Part shown: one piece after another, positions 34,423 to 45,295 of the stretch | Numbering within the stretch: position 1 is the stretch's first letter | Layout: the number at the start of each line of letters is the position of its first letter | Origin: Tubulanus polymorphus | Lineage: Eukaryota; Nemertea; Palaeonemertea; Tubulaniformes; Tubulanidae | NCBI RefSeq assembly: GCF_964204645.1 | Contig: NC_134028.1 | Location: 26,572,153 to 26,636,152 of the forward strand | Length of the DNA: 64,000 nt | Direction of reading: 5' to 3' | Program-made: the position numbers and the translations under genes | The notes under the pieces: generated by a model | Seen by the model: only the letters and a program-made list of their open reading frames with translations | What the model was told of the DNA's origin: nothing | The model's database searches: none

Positions 34423-35373
34423 TTATCTTACTGAATTTCTACAGCGGATTTTCATACAAAAATATTCACGAATTTCTCGTCCCAGTAAAAGATATATGTA
34501 GAAATTTACCACATAGTTACACATAAGGAATTGTGTGAAAATGTCCAGTATAAAATTTCTCTGTTCGAGTGACATTGGCAGAAATGAAGTAAAAGTGGAT
34601 GGAAATGTGAATATCGCAAATGCGAGTGAAACCGTTACAAGCATTATTGTCGTACGTTTTGATTTCGTAGTTTTCTGATCGGACGAAACCATTTTTGAAC
34701 CTCTGAATAACTGAAGTATAATAACTGTATTTGATGTAATGATCAAAATTAACGGTAAAAGGTAAATGTAAACGAGAATTATGGTGAAATACGTTATTTG
34801 GTCAACTAACTCATAGTAACATCCAAAAAACTGGTCGAGAAAATGTATCGATAAAGCAGGTGTGAGATATAGAACCAGTGCATTTAATGCAGTAATTATT
34901 AATACGGTAAATCTAGCGAATTTCGGTGTACATATCAAACGAGATGTGAACGGGAAGAGAACAACTGCCACTCGTTCTAGAGATATAGCCACGATTAACC
35001 ACGAACTATTGCAGACTGTAATTGCCATTACAAATTCATAGATTTTACAACTGATCAGTGAATTCATGATGAATATAGGACCGTCTTTAACGTGCAAGAG
35101 AGAAAACTGTAAAACAGGCATCAGTGTAAAATCTACACAGTACATGAAATCACCGAGGCACAAAATGATCAGATAGTTAGTGTAAGATAAACCGCGGAAT
35201 CTGCGACTTATCATTATCAGGAAAGTAGCCGAATTTCCGAAGGCTCCAATCAGGAACACGACGGGCAGAAAGACCAGTGACACAGTACGGTAGATTCCAG
35301 ACCTGTTCACCACAGACATGAGAATGATGTTACTGGTGTAAGTTCTGCCGATTTGCATCTGAGTTGAATTCAT
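34423..35373 (-). CDS. Class A (rhodopsin-like) GPCR, intronless orphan
   Basis: Seven-helix receptor of 316 aa in one exon. It starts at an ATG with possible N-glycosylation sites at Asn2 and Asn23. Helix 1 has GNSATFLIM (Asn47), helix 2 has LCLGDF (Asp75), and Cys109 and Cys185 can form the usual disulfide. Helix 3 ends with ERV (133-135) in place of DRY. Helix 6 has FTFPSTF, keeping the Pro but not the CW of CWxP. Helix 7 has NFYIY (290-294) in place of NPxxY. The intracellular loop 3 is short and basic, and the C-tail ends RCRNSVR. This pattern fits the large set of divergent peptide-type or orphan receptors of lophotrochozoans. The ligand cannot be told, and the odd motifs do not by themselves mean it is inactive. 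Confidence 0.88.
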   Translation of the reverse strand: MNSTQMQIGRTYTSNIILMSVVNRSGIYRTVSLVFLPVVFLIGAFGNSATFLIMISRRFRGLSYTNYLIILCLGDFMYCVDFTLMPVLQFSLLHVKDGPIFIMNSLISCKIYEFVMAITVCNSSWLIVAISLERVAVVLFPFTSRLICTPKFARFTVLIITALNALVLYLTPALSIHFLDQFFGCYYELVDQITYFTIILVYIYLLPLILIITSNTVIILQLFRGSKMVSSDQKTTKSKRTTIMLVTVSLAFAIFTFPSTFTSFLPMSLEQRNFILDIFTQFLMCNYVVNFYIYLLLGREIREYFCMKIRCRNSVR

Positions 35374-36560
35374 GATTACCGAGGATCAGATGAGAATGTA
35401 CTCACTGTCTGAGAGTGCTCTGCCTGCCTGAGAGCGTACTGACTACTAAGAAAGCGTACTGAATGTCTGAGAATGTTCTTGAATTGACCGTGTCTTCACG
35501 CGTATTGGAAAACTAATTCAACTTCAATATGAAGATATCATTAAAGTGTCGTTTTCATTAGAAAGATCTATTATTAACAGCGAATACAAAATCATTTCAC
35601 TGAAATCTAATACAATTTACTCAGATTTTGTGAATGTTTAATATTGTGTAAAATATGAATTTGAATACATTATATATAGATATACGATGCACAAGAATTC
35701 ATTGGTTGTGAAGATATATCTTAATCGTAAAACATCTGAACAGGTTGGAAAATATCTGTCAGTTCTATACAGACAGTAGGTCCAAATAGCATCAGTTCAT
35801 AGTTCAACCACACGCAGTCCATGAGGCCGACAGCAGCCAGGACTTCTCAATAGCAGTTTTACATCCAAGAAGTTGAATGCGAACTTAGATTTGAACCGGT
35901 GGATCCGGATGCTAGGATAGTGCGCTAACCATTAGACCACCGAGAGCCCTTGGCTGAGAGTCTCAGTGTGGTTACCATAGCTGTAATGACCAGTCCACTC
36001 AAGATTTCTTGTGAAAAGAAAGACTCATTCTAAATTCCAAAAGTGACGAGGGGAGGCGACTATTTTTTCTTTGAAATGGGAAAGTCAACGACCTTGCAGG
36101 ATGGAAAGCACATCGTTACCGAAATGCTCACGTGCCACAGTAACGAGTAGCGACGGTGAAAATACATTTCGATCGAATTAGTTCGTATGTAGTAGATTGA
36201 ATCTAACTACGCTTCGTGACAGAAAACGTCGGATTGGATTCGGTGTGAAAATTACCCTGAATATAGTGTGTGAGAAAGGAAGCCCACGTTCATTTCACGT
36301 TCAAGACGAGGCCAAGCATATCATTAATCATATGAAATTCTTTATTCGTTAATAATTTGAGAAATTATGGATGGATTTTAATACAATTTGAGAATAAAAA
36401 CCGATAAACTAACGACACCTGGTTGATCCCAGCGGAATCCTCGACTGCCACAGTTGAACCTCGTTTTCTATGTATGGTGTTGAGCCGATGGCGCTAGTTA
36501 CTCGCGCAGATAGAGACAAGTTTATCGGAGTTAAACAGTCGTAAATTCGCGTTTCGAAGC
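35374..36560. other. Intergenic region between GPCR and PAN-like genes
   Basis: The two genes diverge here. It holds a minus-strand tRNA-like SINE head (35862-35952). The part just before 36561 is also present in a decayed copy near 48209. No coding exon was found. Confidence 0.4.
35862..35952 (-). mobile_element. tRNA-derived SINE head
   Basis: The minus strand reads GGTGGTCTAATGGTTAGCGC (A-box-like) and, about 30 nt later, CCGGTTCAAATCTAAG (B-box-like). It resembles a tRNA-Glu-type front end but lacks a clean acceptor stem and anticodon stem, so it is not called as a tRNA gene. Confidence 0.5.
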
Positions 36561-38726
36561 ATGTTTTATTTATGTCTTTATCTTTTGGCTGTTGTTATGA
36601 TTCAAGTTGAAACTGCACCTATAGGTAAGCTGTTGTCTTCTCTTTTCGATAGCACTTTTTCATTTTTGCCGTGTTCTAAACTTCCACCTCGCTCCACGCT
36701 ATAAAAAACGTTGCTTTCTGTCGAGATTGATTGTTCCACGAATGCTTTCATATAATATCTATATATTGATATAATCTGTGTCGACATATATAAATTGAAT
36801 AATATCTGGAGTAGATATTTTGGGTGTTGTTACTGAGCGAAGCAAAATGCCTGGCTCCAATTTTCCAATGTATGCGATATGAATTTTTTTCTGGTCTGAA
36901 ATTCACACGTTTTAATGTTAGTTTTCACTCACATGTACTCAAGAACTGTCATCAGATCATGAAAGGTATCATCATCATTTTGTGAGCGTTTTCACTATAC
37001 TTGTTTACCACCAACTACATTCGTAATTAGGGTCCCCATCGCGCTCCGTTGGGAAGTGGTTTGACATGCTCAACAAACGGAAAATGTCAATATTCAATTT
37101 ATCATATCAATAAAGCAATGACCTTAACACTCACCACAATCATAGAACATGTCACTAGCTACAATTATGCAATTGATTGTGGTTACAAAATATGCCTGGG
37201 TACCAACACAATATGAAAATGATAAGATTCGGCTAATCAACGCCCCCTGGTGACCATAAACAACAACTAATGGCCTGGAAACTCTTCACAATCATAGAAC
37301 ATTTGTCATGAGCTACAATTCTGTAATTTTTATGGTAGCAAAATAAAGGTACAGATCTCGGAATTCAGGGCAAAAACTACCTTTTCGGGCACAAAAAAAC
37401 TCTCATGATCGACCCAATTTCTCTCATGCTAACGCACCATAGAAGGATACAAACACATGTGAAAGATCAAGATTATTGATCAAAGCGTTTTTAAAATTTC
37501 CCTTGAAAACTTCACAATGTGTAAAAAGTGCAGATTTTGGCGAACACCAATGGCTGCCAGTCGGCCATCTTAATTCTGACCGGGCCAGTTTTCGGGCAGA
37601 AGACCACGATATTGAAGTCAGACTAATACCCTAATGAGTCTATCTAACAACGTCCCCAGAGAGACATGCATATTCAATGTTTATTTCAAAATCATATTTT
37701 ATTCAAAATGTTGGATGATTAAATCGACAAATAGCCGATACTAATTGAACATAAAGCCAGCAGCAAATTGAGTTAACAAGGTATCGAAACGAGTTTACAA
37801 AGTATTCATGGATTCCTAGATCTATAGCTTCAATCTCATTCAACTGTTGCGAAAGAAGTCAAACCTGTTTATAGTATTATCTTAGTTTGTTTTTACAATG
37901 GTTTTATATTACTAAATCAAACATAAAATCGTTCTCGATAATGATATATTTGTTTCTAGATGCGTGTGGACCCCAAAAACGACTCAGATGGAACATAGTT
38001 GCACGGAAGGCAATGGCTGGATTCCCGAATGATTGCGTTACGGGTCTTACCATAAGACAGTGTATTGATTCATGTGCGACTTTCACGAAGTTCCTCTGTA
38101 GATCTGCTGATTATCACCAATTATCACAAAGCTGTTGTATTCAACCAGAAAGTCGATTTACTAAGCCACATTTGTTTGAAGACTGGCCAGAACATCATTT
38201 AATAGATTGGAACTGTGAAAGTACAAATAAGTTAGGTTTGTATGCATCTGTTCAGCCTTACTGCCTGTAGGTCCAGCCTATGAGCCTCACTGAGATAATT
38301 GTTCGTAGATTAAACCAACGGGGCACAAATAAGCGCTGTCGTGTGTTCCTTTTCCACGCGAATACGTCCTTTGTATTATTTGTCTATGGTAACAAGCAAA
38401 AACAATTTACGTAACTTGTAATTTTGAAATCACCATATATATCATATATTGTAGATTTCATGAAAAATGCTGCTTCCAAGAATCTACCTTCACCTGACAT
38501 CAATCCACTAGAACCAGTAACAACATCGAGGTCCCAAATTCGCTGTAGCTTGAAATGTCTACGGAATCGTGAATGTGATTTGTTCGTCATTAGACGACAT
38601 AATAACATCTTAAAGTGTCGTTTATATAATACAGATCTGATTGCCGATGATAAATGGCAACAAGCGACTGATGAAATCATCTATAAAGACAAATCTAGAT
38701 TCAGATATTCTAGATTCAGATTCTAG
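36561..38726 (+). CDS. Small secreted PAN/apple-like protein, two possible terminal exons
   Basis: Exon 1 (36561-36624) codes for a 21-residue signal peptide (MFYLCLYLLAVVMIQV...) and ends in phase 1. Two downstream exons both begin in phase 1 and both run to a stop. Exon A (37960-38270) gives 124 aa in total, cysteine-rich, with the DACGPQKR start and spacing CIDSC...FLC...SCC. Exon B (38455-38726) gives 111 aa in total, with CSLKCLRNRECDLFVIRRHN then KCRLYN, the classic PAN/apple pattern. A weaker option is one long protein using an internal donor at about 38235 (TTAG-GTTTGT) to join A to B. PAN folds bind proteins or sugars outside the cell; no specific role is known here. Intron 1 holds repeat family A. 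A decayed copy of exon 1 lies at 48209-48340. Confidence 0.7.
37028..37615. mobile_element. Second copy of repeat family A
   Basis: Matches 3058-3992 in order: the GGAAGTGGTTTGACATGCT front, two AATGACCT-like internal units, the TGTGTAAAAAGTGCAGATTT block, and CCATCTTAATTCTGACCGGG. The right end found in the first copy is missing. It sits in intron 1 of the PAN-like gene. Confidence 0.6.
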
Positions 38727-39020
38727 ATTCCTGTGAATATTGAAATCATGTATTTATTGTTGAATTCACTATCAGGTTATGCTGTTAATTATGCTGTCAA
38801 TTTGCAGAATATTTTGTGGAATGAATTTCAATGAAGACCTTTTTCTGTAATCCATCAATACAGTGTAGAATGGATTAAAGAACGATGCTTTAGATCAACT
38901 GCCATTCCAGCTAAGCTTAAAGCTTACATCAAGGCAAACACTTTCGAATTATATAATATAATTATAATATAATAATCTCGTTTAATTTAATATAAAGACT
39001 TGTTATTGCAATTCGTGAGG

Positions 39021-39033
39021 TTTATTTAATAAA
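39021..39033. terminator. Palindromic poly(A) signal between convergent genes
   Basis: TTTATTTAATAAA can be read as AATAAA on both strands. It lies about 300 bp after the PAN-like gene stop (+) and about 250 bp after the P450 stop (-), so it may serve both. Confidence 0.45.
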
Positions 39034-39273
39034 CAAATCTTTTTTGAATCATTTTTTTTCTTATTTCATATCACAATTTTCCTTCAGCAGGATTTTTTTT
39101 CCAAAAACGGAATTTCTTACTCTAACGGGCCTTCGCCAAACGGTGGATATTGGACGCTATTTTTTCGGAAGTGTCCAGATATTATCATTGAAAGCTCGTT
39201 TATTTACGTCTTACTCCGGGTGGTTTCACCGCGGTTCAGACATTCAATGAAACAACCCCTCAGTTCGATATTC

Positions 39274-42200
39274 TTAGTGTTGCCGGTCTATAAACTTGAT
39301 GCTGATTGGTTTGTCAGGTATTGTGAATACTCTGTTTAACATGTCTACATTTCCTCTATCATATTCAATACGATATTTTTTCAGTATCTGAAAAAAGACA
39401 TGGTATTCAAGCGAGCAATAACACGGTTAACGAATGCGGGTCCAAAAAACGATTTCATTTATTTGAATTCTCTTAAAATTCACTGTCAAACCCAGTATCA
39501 GATTTTATCACTTTGACTCAGAGTTGAATTCAATTCCAATGAAATGAGAACTGTGGAATTGAGTTACTCAACCCTCGAGTCAAACTAAACTACAATCTCT
39601 GGAACCGGATTCAGTTTGACTCACCTTTAACGTAGCTAAGTATATCGCCAGTTCAGCAAATCGCCTCCCGACACACATTCTCATACCATAGCCAAACGGT
39701 AGCATCGTAAATTTCGGGACGGTCTTGTTGATCGTGTTCTTCAACCATCTTTCTGGTTTGAAGAGAAGAGGCTCGTCGAAATAGGCGTCGTCTTGGAGTA
39801 TGGTCTGGTTGTTCATTGCGACGATCGTCTGCCAACAAAGACATCAATACTTCTAAAACATGTAGAGTTTGTAAAATCATGAGTCCGCGGTGCTTCTTAC
39901 CCCCTTCGGTATACTGTATCCAGAGAGTACGAGGTCCGTTTCTAGAATTCTTGTCGTTCCACCTTCGATTGGAAAGTTCAATCTAAAAATTCAATGAAAT
40001 TCAATCACCGCAAAATGATTCTTGCTTTATTCGAACTTTAAAAACGGATCTCAACGCCACAGACTATTTCTGTTGTCATTTATTATCTAAAACTATTACC
40101 GAAATGATTCTTTAAGGCAGGCTTTCAAGAACGGCATATTTGCTATATTCTCGTCCGTTATTACAACATCTATTCGACCACGGGTTACAGTCTGTATTTC
40201 AGTGTATAATTTATTTTGTTCTTCGGGATGACGAGCTAAATTATACAGGAAAAATGCCATCGATCCAGCAACCTGTAGGGAACAACAGAAATATATAAGC
40301 GAATTGTAACGGTCACTAACGGCCACTGAAGTCTCCACACGCCTCAGATCTCGCTGGACCCAATAAAATTCTCTCAAGGTATACGCAAATTTTTGGGCAG
40401 ACGGAGCATGGATGGGTCGCTATTACGTTGAGTTGGAGTATAAGAAAATGTGTGTATTTTGTTCGGGGCACGCGATATTCTAAGAAAATCGGAAATGGAA
40501 TGTTTGCCACGTCTCCCTACGCACTGGGGAGACAGGGGGTTTGAAATTGGCAAAATCTGTACATAAACTGGCTCCATTCTTCCTAGGAAAGTGAGCATTT
40601 CAATCCGTACATTATTATGAAAGATCCCATCATCAAAAACAATGTAACGAGTGTAATAATCGACTCTTACGGAATCAATTCCAGCTCGAAATAAATCGAG
40701 TAAAATCACGTTTATTTGTTCGACGCTTAGTTTTCCGGTTGCTATCAGCGAATGAAGTAGATTTGGATTGTGTTGAATTGATGAGTCTTGTATCAGCGAT
40801 GGATCGCTCTCGACCTCCTTCCAGGCATTTTCGATATATTTTGTAGATATTCTAGAAAGGAGAATATCAATCTATACATTACATTTATTCAAGAGTTCAG
40901 AGAGTCAGAGCTAATTGAAGATGTCTTGCAGCCATCTAATTTCCCGTAGTTCCCTAGTTGGTATCAAGTCCAAAAGTGGTATTAAATCTTAAAACTGGTT
41001 CAAAACTTATAGATTAGCCAATGAACTAGATGGTCTCAAGTCTATGACAATGGAACCCGCCCTTGATTATCGTTAGCATGTATGACACAAGTCTCCCCAG
41101 CACTTGTTGACGAACAAACTACGGCGTCACACGTCCAGGCCTATAGAATTCCTTCTGAGGGCATCCATATCATATCAACCCCTACGTATAGCTATGCTCT
41201 CTGCCTTTTCTTTCTCTGCCGATTCGTCCTCTCTCCAATCACCCCCTTCTCCAAACAAACAGTATCTATACCTGTTACATTCAGTGTAACTCCTCACGTA
41301 TTGTTTATACATCGGGGTCCTGACAAAGTAGAACAACGGAAATGCAAACGCAGTTTTCTGAACTGATTCAAAAACGTCTCGAGTAGCATTTGCCATCAAA
41401 TTGGCGTCGGAATCTGCGGGAATCTGATCGGCCAGACATCCGATCCTTTTATTAAAACATATCACTCCGTTATCTGAAAACGACGAGAAATATACAAGTT
41501 AGTTAAAGTTACAAGTTTTCACTTGTCCTCACAAGGTTTGCTTCCACAAGACCGAGGTAAGCCTCGTTCTATTGGTCTAGTGGTTAGCACGCTTTCTTGT
41601 GAGTGCGCGTAATTTCAGTGCTCAGTGCTCATCGTCGTCACAGACGAAACGGAGGCCTGGAAAGGCCTATAGGCGTTCAGCTCATTTTGCAACTATAAGC
41701 AATTCGTTGACAGGAATCATCGAATTGCGAAATAGTACATGATAGAAATGTTAATAAAATGTGTTCTCTCCCACCTTCCTGATGCCTCATTAAGGAGTTA
41801 TAATGCCATGTTTCCAGAGCTTACATTCGGTTGCATATTTCAACAGTTTTTCGTGAATGTCATCAACATTGTTGTTTTCGTTTCGGCTGTTGCCTAACAA
41901 CCTTACAAAATCGTCCGCAACATTATTTTCATTGGGCAGATAGATCGATGCCGCTTTAGGATGCATCAATAATTTCTGTACAGCCATTCGATAACTACGC
42001 CATTCTTCGCCATTTCTGTATATTGGAAACATTGAAAAAATAATATTCATTTTGAATATCCGTAAAATTAGTGGGCAATCACCGTATATGAGGCGGCTTG
42101 CCATTGAGAGGGTTTGAGCTCGTTAGTACCCCCAGTGTCCGAGACAGACGTTCTGCTGATTCGCCCAGGCTTACCAACATTATTCACTTAAAGCTCCCCC

Positions 42201-43016
42201 CTTTAAGGGCAAGCAGTAAAATTTGTGAATAAATAGAGAATTTACTCTCTGGTAACGAATAACTTTATGATCCATGCTCATCTATTCGGACGATTTACTT
42301 CGAGGAAGAGGAAGTCCTTTATGATAAAAGATAAAACAAATCACCAGTTCTTATTCGAAACGACTGGAACAACTTAACTGTTACTCACAGAGACCCGAGT
42401 CCTAGTGAAATACCATCGCGTTTATTAGCGACCACTGTTATCGGTATCGCCGGACGATTCGGGCACCTGCCTTCTGATCTAAAAACCTTCGCGAAATCTA
42501 CAGGGTCGAATAGCTGTACCAGAGTGAACGGTCCGATTTTCTCGCGGTAAATTTTACCGTATTTCGCGTAATTATCTCGTTTAGCCACGTTCATACGCTC
42601 GAATGTATAACGACCTGGAAATCATATGATAATGAATTGAGCATAAATTCGCAGAATTCCTCACATTCGAAGCTCCGGAACGATTTCTATCGCGTCCATA
42701 AGCCGGATGACACAAAACGAAAAGTCCTGTTTTTTTGCTATGAAACCAACAGGAATCATGGCCATGATTCAAACATTAAGCAGAGAAAATACTAGGTTTT
42801 TTTAAACTAGGGAACTTGCAAATAGTTTTGTCAAGGATAAGTTCTCTGCAGTTGGGGTACAAGCACACTTATTCGTTTCTGGGGTTAATAGAGCGGTATG
42901 TAAAAGTACGTCTTACCTCGTAATATAGCTGAATACTGCCATACCGTTCCGAACAGAGGTATATCCCTGGGACCAGGGAGCTTTTTAAATGACTTCACCG
43001 CGGCTGCTGTACACAT
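39274..43016 (-). CDS. Mitochondrial-clan cytochrome P450
   Basis: Haem monooxygenase of 490 aa. Nine minus-strand exons join in frame: 42917-43016, 42389-42614, 41825-42015, 41272-41473, 40671-40851, 40100-40272, 39901-39982, 39625-39828 and 39274-39387. Landmarks: KLPGPRDIPLFGTVWQY near the start, GEEWRSYR (helix C), AGIDS at 296-300 (helix I, with Ser where Thr is usual), ESFR at 355-358 (helix K), FKPERW (PERF region) and FGYGMRMCVGRR with haem ligand Cys437. The GRR-FAE form and the end IEYDRGNVDM...TIPDKP are mitochondrial-clan features. The basic residues after the haem Cys fit adrenodoxin use. The visible N-terminus is short (MCTAAAVKSFKK) with no clear transit peptide. An upstream in-frame stop argues against extension unless there is another exon. 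Lymnaea CYP10-like enzymes are possible relatives; the substrate is unknown. Confidence 0.93.
39500..39610. repeat. Diverged relative of MITE family B
   Basis: TTTGACTCAGAGTTGAATTC, then GAACTGTGGAATTGAGTTAC, then TCAGTTTGACTCACC resemble the inner and outer parts of the element at 27541. It lies in the last P450 intron, and its edge abuts the exon 8 donor at 39624. Confidence 0.35.
41568..41640 (+). mobile_element. tRNA-derived SINE head in P450 intron 3
   Basis: ATTGGTCTAGTGGTTAGCAC is a near-perfect tRNA-Glu-type A-box region, followed by GCTTTCTTGTGAGTGCGCG and a degenerate 3' half without a good B box. This suggests a SINE or tRNA pseudogene. It lies antisense in P450 intron 3. Confidence 0.5.
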
Positions 43017-43657
43017 TTCTATATACTATAGCAATACTGAGAATCTATATCCAACACATAGTGAACTCAAGGACGAACTGTGCAGTATTGCCTTCAACTG
43101 TACGTACTAAACTCCAATAACGTTCATACAATATGTATATACGTGTTAATAGAAATGTTAACAGCTGATGCAAACATCGCCCTCGCTATTCGTGACTATA
43201 ATTGGCGCTTAATTCAATCCCGGCGCACATTGTCATTGGTTATATGCGATGTATCCCCTACGTTATGAAAGATTTGTTAATTTTGTTTCGCCTTACCCAT
43301 CTTTTTATTTTGTTTTGGCAACATGTACCAGGGACGCATATAGCACGGGGCCTAGAAACTTTGGGAAAGTGCCCTTTTCGCAAATGTTATTCTTATAAAC
43401 TGCCGGATTTCTCTGCCCCCTGCCCCCCCTAAGTTCAAATGCTAGGTACGGCCCTGATGCATCAAATTATCTTCACGAGTAGCAAACATGATTTTCTCAT
43501 AAGATGGTAATATGTAAATTCATAAACTATATATAACTTTAAATATTATAATAAAAAGATTCGTAGACGACAGAGAGTGCCTTCATTTCTACAGCAGCGC
43601 CGGTGTGTGTTTGATCGTCTGTATTAATGTGTCAACTCTGATATAGATAGGTCATTA
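43017..43657. other. Intergenic region between P450 and GT92 genes
   Basis: The two genes diverge from this stretch. It contains an element-like piece at about 43325-43460 (CCAGGGACGCATATAGCACG...TAGGTACGGCCCTG). No strong TATA box or coding exon was seen. Confidence 0.35.
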
Positions 43658-45295
43658 ATGGCAGCCGGTGTTACTCGTAATTATAATTGCCGTTTAATTA
43701 ATTTCTATGAAATGAACTTCACAAAGAATCCGAATCGCCCTAGAAAAACTCGGCCAGAGGTTCTGAAGGAAAGAGCGCATGCTCGCGTATCGCACAGGGA
43801 GGTTCGTATGGCGCCGAATACGTCCCGAATGTATTTACGCATTTTGGCGATAATCATTGTCTTAATCGTGTACTATTCGATATATTCGATTGTCGTTGAG
43901 AAACGATTGCGGGGACCGGGTCATCGCGTCGTCGTCCTATCTAATACGGAAAATGATGGGAGTCATCGTAAAAACATCCCTTCAATCGACGACGTTACGA
44001 CCGCCGCTAAACTATTCGAGATTAACGAAAAGTACCAAAATCTTCCGATTGTGAGCAAAATAGATCTGCGTAACGATAGCACGAGGGTGAAGAAACCTGG
44101 TCAAATAAATGTGAGGAAACCTGGTCGAATAAAGGTCGTGTTCAATGACGGCGTCGTTCAGAGAATAACAACTGTTTATCCGTACGAAATTCTCGAATAT
44201 AACGGATGGCATCTAGTAAACGGTACAAACGATCTGAGAGTTTATTCCGGAAGTGCTTTCATTGACAATCGCTCTTCGATTAGACTATTACATTTCTTCG
44301 CAGTAGGACACACTGACGTCACCAGAAACCGGCTTCATTGCGTGTTCTGGTTGGATAATACGTTCATCAGGAATATGACATCACCGTTAGATGTAAAGAA
44401 TATGACAGATATAACGGGCAAAGTGTTCATCGCCATATTTCTGACCTGTCCAGTTCCCGCTACAATCCTTAACACTGCGTTAACTTATGCGTCAATCGTC
44501 TACAGTCGTGACGATCAGCGTCCGATAAATATCGTAAAAATAGTTCGTCCCGATGCTGGGTATACCGTACGCGGGTCACCTCACGGAGTAGCCGTTTGTT
44601 GTCCTAATTTACCACGAGCCTCGAACCCTAAAGCGTTCGTAGTATGGGTGGAAATACTTCGTTTATTAGGCGTCACTTATATAGGAATCTATTCGAACGC
44701 ACCCTCTCGCCCGATTACAGCGACACCGTGGATTAAATACTACATCGATAAAAAGCTGATAGAATTCACGTCAATGAGGTCGCCGTTTAATTACCCGAAA
44801 GAAAAATTCCCCCGTCGATTCGCCAAATACGCGGCCATGAACCATTGTTTCTACAAAAATATTCACAAATACAGCAAAATAATTTTCTTGAAGTTCGGTG
44901 AAGTGATCGTGCCACCACAGAGATCTCTGCGCGAAGATCCACCGGATTTGTTAAAATATTTGGATAACCATCTCACAGTCCGTTCTTTAGGGGTTCGTCT
45001 GGCCAGGAAATCGACCGGTAAAAGTTTCGTTGCCGACACCAGATTCTGCCTAGCGATAAACGATTATAAATGTTTAAGATATCGTGAATGGAGACGGTTG
45101 ACAGTTGGATTGGATTCGGTATCAATCGTTTCACATTCGATTTGTAACTTCACGCGAAACGCGTGTGACGTCATCGAAGGCATAGCTCGCCTGCCAAACG
45201 TAGGATCAATTGTTAGTAAGTTCCATCCTAAATTAAAAAGTGACTTTCGTTCCCTCATGCATTACTTGCGGCGTAAAACGCAACCAAATGGATAA
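43658..45295 (+). CDS. GT92 (DUF23)-like type II membrane glycosyltransferase
   Basis: Predicted Golgi-type glycosyltransferase of family GT92, 545 aa, intronless. A basic N-terminal tail leads to one membrane helix at about 58-80 and then a lumenal domain. The GT92 core is recognisable: VAVCCPNLPR (311-320), NPKAFVVWVEILRLLGV (323-339), YIGIYSN, YYIDKKLIEF (361-370) and MNHCFYKNIHKYSKIIFLKFGEVIVPP (394-420). In family members the last block usually has an acidic DxDE-type motif before the VP; here it reads KFGE, so metal binding and activity are doubtful. Potential N-glycosylation sites occur at NGT, NRS and NMT. Any beta-1,4-galactosyl transfer to fucose, as for worm GALT-1, is only family precedent. 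A 3' fragment of this gene is duplicated at 50188-50400. Confidence 0.85.
   Translation: MAAGVTRNYNCRLINFYEMNFTKNPNRPRKTRPEVLKERAHARVSHREVRMAPNTSRMYLRILAIIIVLIVYYSIYSIVVEKRLRGPGHRVVVLSNTENDGSHRKNIPSIDDVTTAAKLFEINEKYQNLPIVSKIDLRNDSTRVKKPGQINVRKPGRIKVVFNDGVVQRITTVYPYEILEYNGWHLVNGTNDLRVYSGSAFIDNRSSIRLLHFFAVGHTDVTRNRLHCVFWLDNTFIRNMTSPLDVKNMTDITGKVFIAIFLTCPVPATILNTALTYASIVYSRDDQRPINIVKIVRPDAGYTVRGSPHGVAVCCPNLPRASNPKAFVVWVEILRLLGVTYIGIYSNAPSRPITATPWIKYYIDKKLIEFTSMRSPFNYPKEKFPRRFAKYAAMNHCFYKNIHKYSKIIFLKFGEVIVPPQRSLREDPPDLLKYLDNHLTVRSLGVRLARKSTGKSFVADTRFCLAINDYKCLRYREWRRLTVGLDSVSIVSHSICNFTRNACDVIEGIARLPNVGSIVSKFHPKLKSDFRSLMHYLRRKTQPNG

Noticed and set aside
36415-36440. 18S rRNA start-like CACCTGGTTGATCC
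   Set aside because: The match stops after about 13 bases and the following sequence is unrelated to rRNA.
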